From Streptomyces asoensis (lineage in GTDB: Bacteria; Actinomycetota; Actinomycetes; Streptomycetales; Streptomycetaceae), in contig NZ_BNEB01000005.1 in NCBI RefSeq assembly GCF_016860545.1, positions 1,116,001 to 1,180,000 of the forward strand: a DNA stretch of 64,000 nt, in the 5' to 3' direction. Under the pieces are notes generated by a model that worked only from the letters and a program-made list of their open reading frames with translations, made no database searches and was not told where the DNA came from. Positions 16,326 to 24,500 of this stretch are shown here, piece after piece. How positions within the stretch are numbered: the first letter of the stretch is position 1; every line of letters starts with the position of its first letter. A program made the position numbers and the translations under genes.

Positions 16326-16742
16326 CTAATCGCGCCCCGTCCCGATGCACAGCGCCCAGATGACGAAGGCGTCCACGGCGATGAGCACGATGGCCCAGAC
16401 GGGCTGGTACGGCAGCCACATGAAATTGGCGATCATCGACAGACCCGCCACGGTGATGCCGATTATCCGCGCCCACAGCGCACCCCGGAAGAGCGCGGCA
16501 CCCGCGAGGACGACCAGCACACCGAGGACCAGGTGGATCCAGCCCCAGCTCGTGAGGTTGAAGTTGTACGCGTAGTTGCCGGTCACGACGAACACGTCGT
16601 CCTCGGCGATCGCGGCGATCCCCTGGAAGATCGCCATCAGTCCGCCGAAGATCATCATGACCCCGGCGAAGCCGGTCCAGCCGGACACCCATGCTCCGCC
16701 GCTCGCCGATCCGTGCCGGTGATGCATTCCGGTTGCGGTCAT
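16326..16742 (-). CDS. Small four-helix membrane protein (DUF7144-like)
   Basis: 138 residues from ATG 16742, with GGAGGAG six bases upstream. A His/Gly-rich N-terminus (GMHHRHGSASGG) is followed by four membrane segments; FAGVMMIFGGLMAIFQGIAA and NLTSWGWIHLVLGVLVVLAG are the recurring phrases of a family common in Streptomyces. The function is unknown. It is monocistronic and convergent with the DUF6325-like gene. Confidence 0.75.
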   Translation of the reverse strand: MTATGMHHRHGSASGGAWVSGWTGFAGVMMIFGGLMAIFQGIAAIAEDDVFVVTGNYAYNFNLTSWGWIHLVLGVLVVLAGAALFRGALWARIIGITVAGLSMIANFMWLPYQPVWAIVLIAVDAFVIWALCIGTGRD

Positions 16743-17072
16743 CTCGGGCTCCTCCCGCCTGAAGCGCGCCACGGAGATGTGGCCGTTCGGTTGCCCAGAT
16801 ATCAGCTTGCCACGGGAATCACCGACCGGCAGCGCACAGCAATTCCCCCGGAACGGCCCACCGCAATGCACGCCGGACGGCTCACCGGCCGAGGTGCGCG
16901 GGGCATACGGAGGTGGTGCAATGGAGAGGTCAGGTGCGCCCGGAATCACGCACCCGCCGCAGGCGTCGACAGCCCGGCGTCTTCTCCGTTCCCCTCGCAT
17001 CTCCCCCGCAGTTCCCCTTGATTCCTCGGTTCCTCGTAGTTCTCCGTAGTTCCGGCGAGAAAGGAAACCACC
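16743..17072. other. Intergenic region between divergent genes
   Basis: 330 bases between the DUF7144-like and SHOCT genes. No convincing gene. Imperfect direct repeats of TTCCTCG and GTAGTTC occur at about 17022-17052, just before the ribosome site (GAAAGGAAA) of the SHOCT gene. Confidence 0.5.
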
Positions 17073-17357
17073 GTGCCAGGTCTCCTCCGCGGGGTCGCCC
17101 GCACAGCCGTGGTGGCCGGTACGGCGACCGCGGTGTCGAACCGGGTCTCGCGCCGCCAGCAGGGGCGCTGGGCCCAGCAGGAATACCAGCAGGCCGCACC
17201 GCAGCCGGCGCCGGCCGCGGCCGCACCCCAGGCCCCGCCGCCGCCCGACATGACGAGCAAGATCGACCAGCTCAAGCAGCTCGGCGAACTCAAGGCGCAA
17301 GGCGTCCTCACCGAGGCCGAGTTCGAGGACCAGAAGCGCAGGATCCTCGAGTCCTGA
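17073..17357 (+). CDS. SHOCT-domain protein
   Basis: 94 residues from GTG 17073 preceded by AAAGGAAA. The C-terminal 30 residues, KIDQLKQLGELKAQGVLTEA followed by EFEDQKRRIL, are a canonical SHOCT (short C-terminal) oligomerisation domain. The N-terminus LLRGVARTAVVAGTATAV is a glycine/alanine amphipathic or membrane-associated segment, and the middle is Ala/Pro/Gln rich. SHOCT proteins are adaptors of poorly known role. A perfect-stem terminator lies downstream. Confidence 0.88.
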   Translation: MPGLLRGVARTAVVAGTATAVSNRVSRRQQGRWAQQEYQQAAPQPAPAAAAPQAPPPPDMTSKIDQLKQLGELKAQGVLTEAEFEDQKRRILES

Positions 17358-17426
17358 AGGCGCGCGTTCAGCGGCAGCGCAGGACCGGAGCGTGCGGAGG
17401 CGGAGCGCCGGAGCGCGCACACAGCG

Positions 17427-17461
17427 AGAGGCCGTACCGGAGTGTCTCCGGTACGGCCTCT
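17427..17461. terminator. Bidirectional terminator, perfect 16-bp stem
   Basis: Arms 17427-17442 and 17446-17461 with a 3-base loop. It ends the SHOCT gene on the plus strand and the tRNA-Pro transcript on the minus strand. Confidence 0.85.
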
Positions 17462-17480
17462 GGCCTGCGACTTCGCAAAG

Positions 17481-17554
<74 letters not shown>

Positions 17555-17598
17555 AGGCGTTGCCGCCGCGGTGAGCTGCGGTAACGCGCAGGGAGAGC

Positions 17599-19032
17599 TT
17601 AGCGCACGGGGGTGGGTGCGGCGGTCGGCACCTGCGGTGCGGCCGGGTCCGGCAGGGGGGCTGCGGCACGGCGGACGGGGACCAGCAGCGCGGCGAGGGC
17701 GGCGGCCAGACAGAGCACGGCGAGCAGGGTGAAGCCGTGTGTGTAGCCGGAGCCGTAGGGCAGGCCGGACGGCTGGAGGCGGCCCGTGACCAGGACCCCG
17801 GTGACGGCGGCGCCGATGGATCCGCCGATGGTGCGGATGTTGGCGTTCATACCGGTGGCGGCGCCGGTCTGGCCCGCGGGGACGCTGCCCACGATCAGGT
17901 TGGCCATCGAGGCGAAGGCGAGGCCGATGCCGAGGCCGAACACGCCGGCCACGAGGGCGACCTGCCACTGCTCGTCGTGCCAGAGGGCGAGGAAGCCCAG
18001 GGCGACGGCGCCGAGCGCGGCGCCGGCCGTGAGCAGCGCCTTGGCGCCCACCCGGGGTTCGAGGCGCCCGCTGAGCACCCCGGAGACGAACATGGCGAGC
18101 AGCATCGGCAGCATGAGGAGCCCGGAGGTGGTGACACTCGCGCCGAAGCCGTACCCGGCCGTCGACGGGGTCTGCACGAAGCCGGGCAGGAAGGACCAGA
18201 TCGCGTACATGCCCGCGCCGAACAGGAGGGCGGCGAGGTTGGTGGTCCACACGGCGGGCAGGCGCATGATGCGCAGGTCGATCAGCGGGGTGCGGGAGCG
18301 GGCCTCGGTGCGCAGCCACAGCGCGAACAGGGCGACGGCCAGGGCGAACAGGCCGATCACCCGTGCGGAGCCCCAGCCCCAGCCGCCGGCCTGGCTGAGC
18401 GGGAGCAGCAGGGCGACCAGCCAGCCCGACAGGAGCACGGCGCCGAGCCAGCTGACCCTGCCCTCGGCGCGGTCGGGCGACTCGGGCACATAGCGCACGG
18501 CGATGAGCGTGGCGGCGGCGACGATGCCGACGGGGATCCAGAACAGCCAGCGGTAGTCGAGCGCGGAGACGATCGGTCCGGCGGCGACCATGCCGACGCC
18601 GCCGCCCGCGGCGATCACCGCGGACAGGTTGCTGATGCTGCCGGGCACCCGGGAGGGGGCGAACTCGTCCCGGATGATGCCGAAGGAGAGCGGGAACAGC
18701 GCGCCGCCGACGCCCTGGACCACCCGGGCGAGGATCAGCACGCCGATGTTCGGCGCGAGGGCGGCGAGGAGACAGCCGGCCAGGACGGCGAGGAGGACGC
18801 CGACGAGGGTGCGCTTCTTGCCGGCCAGGTCGCCGACCCGGCCGAGGATCGGCGTGAAGACGGAGGCGGACAGCAGGTACGCGGTCATCACCCAGGTCGC
18901 GGTGGACTGCGAGGTGTGCAGCGCGTGCTGCACGGTCGGCAGGGCCGGGGCTATGAGTGACTGGAGCATGGAGAACACGCCGGCACCGGTCGCGAGGACC
19001 GCGAAGGTGAGGCGCGTGGACGAGCGGGGCAT
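17599..19032 (-). CDS. MFS drug exporter, EmrB/QacA (DHA2) type
   Basis: 477 residues, hydrophobic throughout with an apparent 13-14 membrane segments. ALPTVQHALHTSQSTATWVMTAYLL is the first-helix signature of DHA2 exporters; GRVGDLAGKKRTLVG is the MFS loop 2-3 motif (motif A), and VVQGVGGALFPLSFGIIRDEF is motif C-like. ATG 19032 has GAGAGG upstream. It is divergent from a TetR gene, and twin operators overlap its promoter, so it is very likely the repressor's target: an efflux pump induced by its substrate. Confidence 0.92.
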   Translation of the reverse strand: MPRSSTRLTFAVLATGAGVFSMLQSLIAPALPTVQHALHTSQSTATWVMTAYLLSASVFTPILGRVGDLAGKKRTLVGVLLAVLAGCLLAALAPNIGVLILARVVQGVGGALFPLSFGIIRDEFAPSRVPGSISNLSAVIAAGGGVGMVAAGPIVSALDYRWLFWIPVGIVAAATLIAVRYVPESPDRAEGRVSWLGAVLLSGWLVALLLPLSQAGGWGWGSARVIGLFALAVALFALWLRTEARSRTPLIDLRIMRLPAVWTTNLAALLFGAGMYAIWSFLPGFVQTPSTAGYGFGASVTTSGLLMLPMLLAMFVSGVLSGRLEPRVGAKALLTAGAALGAVALGFLALWHDEQWQVALVAGVFGLGIGLAFASMANLIVGSVPAGQTGAATGMNANIRTIGGSIGAAVTGVLVTGRLQPSGLPYGSGYTHGFTLLAVLCLAAALAALLVPVRRAAAPLPDPAAPQVPTAAPTPVR

Positions 19033-19086
19033 GACGGACCTCTCGGAAGGACCCGGAAAGAGGAGGAGGGGCCTCGGACTGTTAAA

Positions 19087-19126
19087 GTGGAGGCACTCCT
19101 CCACTGTAGCGGAGGCACCCCTCCGG
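19087..19126. promoter_or_regulatory. Twin TetR operators
   Basis: Two inverted repeats stand in tandem with a 22-bp period: GTGGAGGCACTCCTCCAC at 19087-19104 (perfect 7-bp arms) and GCGGAGGCACCCCTCCGG at 19109-19126 (one mismatch in arms). They lie between the divergent exporter and TetR genes and cover the -10 and spacer of the exporter promoter, the classical layout for steric repression. Confidence 0.85.
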
Positions 19127-19131
19127 TTCAA
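19103..19131 (-). promoter_or_regulatory. Promoter of the MFS exporter gene
   Basis: TTGAAC (19131-19126), a 17-base spacer and TACAGT (19108-19103) on the minus strand. The spacer is the second operator copy and the -10 runs into the first. Confidence 0.75.
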
Positions 19132-19155
19132 CCGGTTCACGCCAGGGAGGCAGCA

Positions 19156-19734
19156 GTGCCGGCTCAGCCGTTCCCCGTCAGCGAGATCGTCGCGGCCCAG
19201 CGCCCGGTCCGTAAGGACGCGGCCCGCAACTACGACGCGCTGCTGGCCGCCGCGCGCGAGGCGTTCGCCGAGCACGGCGCGGAGGCGTCCCTGGAGGACA
19301 TCGCCCGGCGCGCGGGAGTGGGCATCGGCACCCTGTACCGGAACTTCCCGACCCGCCGGTCCCTGTTCGAGAGCGTGTACGCGGACGAGGTCAACGCGTT
19401 GTGCCGGTCGGCCGTGGAGTTCGCGGACCTGGAACCGTGGGAGGCGCTGACCGCCTGGCTGGAGCGGTTCGCCGGCTACATGGTCACCAAGCGGGCGGTG
19501 CGCGAGGCGCTGGAGGACGAGTCGGAGATCTTCCAGGCCTGCCGTGAGTCGATGTACGCGGCGGGCGGCCCGCTGTTCGAGCGGACCCAGCGGGCGGGGG
19601 CCGCCCGCCGGGACATGGACTTCGGCGATCTGCTGCGGCTCGTCGCCGGGGTCACCGCGACGGCCTTCGTGGACGACGCCCAGCGCGACCGCGTCCTGGC
19701 CATCGCCCTGGACGGGGTGCGCGCCGGGCGCTGA
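19156..19734 (+). CDS. TetR/AcrR-family repressor of the adjacent exporter
   Basis: 192 residues from GTG 19156, with GGGAGG five bases upstream. The DNA-binding helix-turn-helix is in ASLEDIARRAGVGIGTLYRN (about residues 40-60) followed by FPTRRSLFESVY. The C-terminal part matches the ligand-binding domain of SbtR-like regulators (ALTAWLERFAGYMVTKRAVREAL). Divergent position and the twin operators point to control of the MFS gene and of itself. Confidence 0.93.
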   Translation: MPAQPFPVSEIVAAQRPVRKDAARNYDALLAAAREAFAEHGAEASLEDIARRAGVGIGTLYRNFPTRRSLFESVYADEVNALCRSAVEFADLEPWEALTAWLERFAGYMVTKRAVREALEDESEIFQACRESMYAAGGPLFERTQRAGAARRDMDFGDLLRLVAGVTATAFVDDAQRDRVLAIALDGVRAGR

Positions 19735-19743
19735 GCGGGCGAC

Positions 19744-20946
19744 TCAGCCGAACAGCGGGTGCTCCGGGTCCAGCAGGTCCGCGATCCGTTCGGTGATCGT
19801 CTGGGCGGTGTTGCCGTCGGGGGCGTCCGGGCCCACCGTCGTGGACACCGCGATGGACAGCCGCTTGTGCGGCTCGTACGCCATCACGGCCGCGTAGCCG
19901 AAGAAGGACGGGTTCTGCACGACCCAGCCGTTCCTCACGATGACGCCGATGCCGAAGTGGAAGTCCTCGGTCATCGGCAGGCAGACCGTCGCGGGGCAGG
20001 TGGCGGTCTGGTGTCCGAGGCCGACCGTGCCGGGGTCCAGCTGGGTGCGGAAGGCGCGCCTGGAGAGCAGTTCGCCCGAACCGACGGCCTGACCGGAGCG
20101 CGCCAGGTCGCAGATGTCCTGGGTGAGGACCGCGCCGGGAGCGGTGGTCCACGAGGGGTTCCAGTAGGTGGACTCCTCGTAGGTGCCGCGTTCGTCGTCG
20201 TAGGCGTGCAGCACCGGCGGCGGGATCAGGGCGGTGTCGTTGCTGCGGGTGTTGCGCAGCCCGAGGGGGTTCATCACCCGCTCGCGCAGGAGGCGGTCGA
20301 GCGGGGTGCCGGAGATCTTCTCCAGGGCGCGGCCGAGGAGGACGAAGTTGGCGTGCGAGTAGCTCCAGTTGGTGCCCGGCCGGTACCACAGGGGGTGACT
20401 GAGGGAGATCCCGACGACCTCTTCCGGGGTCCAGTGCTGCCACGGGTCGGCGTAGAGCTTCTTCAGGAAGAGCGGATCGGTGACGTAGTCGTGCAGCCCC
20501 GAGGTCGAGTCGCCGAGCATGCGCAGGGTGATCTCGTCACCGTGCGGCAGGTCGGGCAGCCAGCGGGAGACCGGGTCGTCGAGGCGGGCCTTGTGCTCCT
20601 GGACGAGCTGGAGCAGCACCGTGCCCATGAAGGCGATGCCGACCGAGCCCGTCCTGAAGTGCTGGGCGGGGGTGGCGGGCACGTCCGTGAGGGACTGCCC
20701 GACCGCTCCGGTGACCAGCTCGCGCCCGTCGACCGTGACCTTGAACAGGGCGGCCTTGAGGTCGAGTTCCTTGCGGGCCGCGCGGACGAGGGCGAGCACC
20801 TCGCGCGCCTGGCCCCGCGGCGCGCGGGTGGCGGCGCAGGCCCGGTCGTGGTGACCGGGTCCGGCGGCCGCGGCCGCGGCGGCCGTCTGAAGGGTCGAGG
20901 CGAGGAGGGCGGCGGCGCACAGCAGCGCCGTACGAGTACGCGTCAT
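19744..20946 (-). CDS. Secreted serine hydrolase (beta-lactamase/DD-peptidase fold) with degenerate catalytic motifs
   Basis: 400 residues: Sec signal peptide (residues 1-28, ending in an Ala tract), then the class C beta-lactamase/D-Ala-D-Ala carboxypeptidase fold. Where active members have SxxK, the sequence is FRTGSVGIAFM, so the catalytic Lys is Ile; where they have YxN, it is YSHAN, with His for Asn. Other scaffold parts are intact: RLDDPVSRWLPDLPHGDEITLRMLGDSTSGL, WYRPGTNWSYSHANFVLLGRALE. It is therefore probably an inactive paralogue, perhaps a ligand-binding or regulatory protein. Compare the intact homologue at 53293-54540. It ends nine bases from the TetR stop (convergent). Confidence 0.85.
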   Translation of the reverse strand: MTRTRTALLCAAALLASTLQTAAAAAAAGPGHHDRACAATRAPRGQAREVLALVRAARKELDLKAALFKVTVDGRELVTGAVGQSLTDVPATPAQHFRTGSVGIAFMGTVLLQLVQEHKARLDDPVSRWLPDLPHGDEITLRMLGDSTSGLHDYVTDPLFLKKLYADPWQHWTPEEVVGISLSHPLWYRPGTNWSYSHANFVLLGRALEKISGTPLDRLLRERVMNPLGLRNTRSNDTALIPPPVLHAYDDERGTYEESTYWNPSWTTAPGAVLTQDICDLARSGQAVGSGELLSRRAFRTQLDPGTVGLGHQTATCPATVCLPMTEDFHFGIGVIVRNGWVVQNPSFFGYAAVMAYEPHKRLSIAVSTTVGPDAPDGNTAQTITERIADLLDPEHPLFG

Positions 20947-21364
20947 ACGCGCACTATGAGCTGATCTTCATACCGGTCCGACGGGCAACACTCCGGACTC
21001 CGCCGCCCGGGACCCGTACGGCCCTCGGCGCCCTGCGCCGAACGGGCCGGGCCGCACCGGCGCGGACCCCGCTCCGCCCGGACCTGCGGATCCGGCGACG
21101 AAACAAGGATTCTTCCGGCACGAGCCCTTCCCGGTCACTCCGGGAGCGGTACACGGAATTTCCCCGGCCGCCCCGTCGGTGCCGGGAATGTGCGTTCCGA
21201 TCCGGACATGCGGTCCAGAGGAACCCATTTCCTGCGTTCGTTCATGTTTCTACAGTGTGAGTGGGGGGTGAACGGGGCCGGCCCCGAAAGGAATTCATCC
21301 GATTTCCTACGCCCTGGCCCCCGTCCACGACTGACCGGATCGTTGCGGCTGGTCACCGGCCGAT

Positions 21365-21374
21365 CGTTCGAACG
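21365..21374. promoter_or_regulatory. Palindrome next to the PKS promoter
   Basis: CGTTCGAACG is a perfect 10-bp palindrome touching the -35 box. It lies inside a wider inverted repeat, CTGGTCA (21349-21355) and TGACCAG (21376-21382). A regulator site is plausible; no regulator gene is encoded within the cluster. Confidence 0.45.
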
Positions 21375-21404
21375 TTGACCAGTGAGTAACCAGCGCACTA
21401 CCTT
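21375..21404 (+). promoter_or_regulatory. Predicted promoter of the biosynthetic operon
   Basis: TTGACC (21375-21380), 18-base spacer, TACCTT (21399-21404) in the 585-base gap before the first megasynthase gene. The untranslated leader would be about 120 bases. The rest of the gap 20947-21364 shows no gene or further clear signal. Confidence 0.6.
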
Positions 21405-21531
21405 CAACGCGTTTCGAGCACGCGCTTCAGAACGGCGTTCCGCGGTGGTCCTGTGCCCGCTGGAATCCGGTGAGCCGCCTTTGTTGTCCCGAACCCCCCA
21501 CCGTGCAGTCTCACCTTGATTCGGAGAATCA

Positions 21532-24500
21532 ATGACGTCCGCTGTGCGTTCCGAGGACATGATCATCGGCATCACTCCTTTCGGGGAACCCGATGCCGGG
21601 CTCGCCCTGGCCGTCGGCCGGGCCGGCGGACTCGGCGTACTGGACCTCGGATCCGGTGACCGAAGATCGCGCGAGGCGCTCTCCCGGATGCGCCGCGCGT
21701 CCCCCGGCGGGTTCGGGGTCCGGATCGGCGCGCACTGCCGGCTCGACCCCGCCGACCTGGAGCCAGACGGCCCGCACACCGTGGTGGTGGGCGCGTGGCC
21801 GGCCGGCGCCCCGGGGACCTCGGACACCGCCGCGACCCTCCGGTCGATCGCCGCCCTGGCGGAGCGCCACCGGGTGCTGGCCGAGGTCACGGACCTGGCG
21901 GGCGCGCTCGACGCGCTGGGCGCCGGGGCGCACGGGCTGATCGCCCGCGGCGCCGAGTGCGGCGGACCGATCGGCGAACTGAGCACCTTCGTCCTGCTCC
22001 AGCAGCTCCTCGCGGCACCCGGGGTGACCTCGCCGGTGTGGGCGTGCGGCGGCATCGGACCGCACACGGCCGCCGCGGCGGTGGCCGGCGGCGCGGCAGG
22101 TGTCGTCCTGGACAGCCAGCTCGCGCTGCTCGCCGAGTCGGCGCTGACCGGGCCCGCCGCCGCGACCCTGCGCACCCTCGACGGCTCCGAGACCGTTGTC
22201 CTCGCCGGACACCGGGTCCTGCGCCGTCGCGGCCCGGACGCCCCGCGGCCCGCGCGTGACGCGGGGCCGCACGACGTGGCGGCGCTGCTGGGCGCCCGGG
22301 ACCCGCGCACCCAGCTGCTCCCGGTCGGCCAGGACGGCTTCCTCGCGGCCCGGTTCGCCGAACGCTGGGGCGATGTGCGCAGGAGCGTGCGGGCGCTGCG
22401 GGACGCCGTCCTGGACGCCCTGCGCGACGACACCGCCTCACGGGCGCTGCGGTCCGGGTCCCCGATGAGCCGGGCGCTCGGCACCCGGCTGCCCGTGGCG
22501 CAGGGGCCGATGACCCGGGTGAGCGACGGGGCCCCGTTCGCCGCGGCGGTGGCCCGCGACGGGGCGCTGCCCTTCCTCGCCCTGGCCCTGGCGGACGGCG
22601 CGCGGACCCGGGCGATGCTCGCCGAGACCCGGGACGCGGTGGCCGGCCTGCCCTGGGGGGTGGGCGTGCTCGGCTTCGCGCCGGAGGACGTGCGCACCGC
22701 GCAGCTGGAAGCCGTACGGGAGCTGCGGCCGACGCACGCGATCATCGCGGGCGGACGCCCTTCCCAGGCGCAGGCGCTGGAGCGGGACGGCATCCGCACC
22801 TTCCTGCACGTGCCGTCGCCGGGGCTGCTGCGGCAGTTCCTGGAGGCCGGGGTGCGCCGGTTCGTCTTCGAGGGCTCCGAGTGCGGCGGGCACGTCGGCC
22901 CCCGGGCCGGCTTCGCGCTCTGGGAGGCCCAGCTGGCGGTCCTGGAGGACTTCTCGGCCGTCCACGGAGCCGACGGCCTGGAGGTGTTCTTCGCGGGCGG
23001 AGTGCACGACGAGCGGTCCGCCGCGATGGTCGCCGCGCTGGCCGCCCCGCTCACCGCGCGCGGCGCGGCCGTGGGCCTGCTGATGGGCACCGCGTACCTG
23101 TTCACCGAGGAGGCCGTCGCCCACGGCGCCATCCGGCCGCTGTTCCAGCGGCAGGTCGTGGACGCCGAGCGCACCACCCTGCTGGAGTCGGCGCCGGGCC
23201 ACGCCACCCGCTGTCTGCCGAGCCCGTTCGCCGCCGGCTACCGCGAGCAGGAGAGGCGGCTGCGCGCGGAGGGCGCCGGGGACCGGCAGACCTGGGAGGC
23301 CCTGGAGCGGCTCAACGTCGGACGGCTGCGCATCGCGAGCAAGGGCGTCACCCGGGACCCCGACGGCGCCCTCGCCCCGGTCGACGAGCGGCGCCAGCTC
23401 GCCGAGGGCATGTTCATGGCCGGGCAGGTGGCGGTGCTGCGCTCGGCGACCACCACGCTCGCGGCGCTGCACACGTCCGTGACGGAAGGTGCGGCCGTTC
23501 AACTCTCTGAGCGTGCGGCCGAGTCGGGCGCGGTGGAGCCGCAGCGGGAGCCCGCCGTCCCGGCCCCGTTGGACGTCGCCGTCGTCGGGATGGCCTGCAT
23601 GTTCCCGCAGGCGCCCGACCTGCCCGCCTTCTGGGCCAACGTGGTGGGGGGCGTCGACGCGGTCGGCGAGGTGCCGGCCGACCGCTGGGACCCGGCCGTC
23701 CACCACGGCACGTCGACCCCGTCCAAGTGGGGCGGCTTCCTCCCCCGCATCCCCTTCGACCCGCTGCGGTACGGCATCCCGCCCACGTCGCTCGGCAGCA
23801 TCGAGCCCGTGCAGCTGCTCTCCCTGGAGGCGGCCCGGCGCGCCCTGGAGGACGCCGGGTACGGCGACGGCGAACGGGACTTCGACCGCTCCCGCACCTC
23901 GGTGGTGTTCGGCGCGGAGGCGGGCAGCGACCTGTCGAACGCGGCCACGCTGAGGGCGGTGCTGCCCTCCTTCCACGGTTCCGTGCCGGCCGGACTGGAC
24001 GAGCAGCTGCCACGGCTCACCGAGGACTCCTTCCCCGGCATGCTCGCCAACGTCATCTCCGGCCGGATCGCCAACCGGCTCGACCTCGGCGGCGCCAACT
24101 ACACCGTCGACGCCGCCTGCGCCTCCTCGCTGGCCGCGGTGGACGTCGCCTGCAAGGAGCTGTCCGGCGGGACCTCCGACCTGGTGCTGTGCGGCGGCGC
24201 CGACCTGCACAACGGCATCAACGACTACGTGCTGTTCTCCTCCGTGCACGCCCTCTCCCCCACCGGCCGCTCCCGCGCCTTCGACGCCTCGGCGGACGGC
24301 ATCGCCCTCGGCGAGGGCGTGGCCTGCCTCGTCCTCAAGCGGCTCGCGGACGCCGAACGCGACGGCGACCGGGTCTACGGCGTGATCAAGGGCCTCGGCT
24401 CCTCCAGCGACGGACGGTCCCTGGGCCTCACCGCGCCCCGGCCCGAGGGCCAGCGCACCGCTCTGGAACGCGCCTACCGCAACGCGGGCGTCTCCCCCGC

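Noticed and set aside
16777..17049. 90-codon frame upstream of the SHOCT gene
   Set aside because: No ribosome site, mixed third-position composition and no family features.
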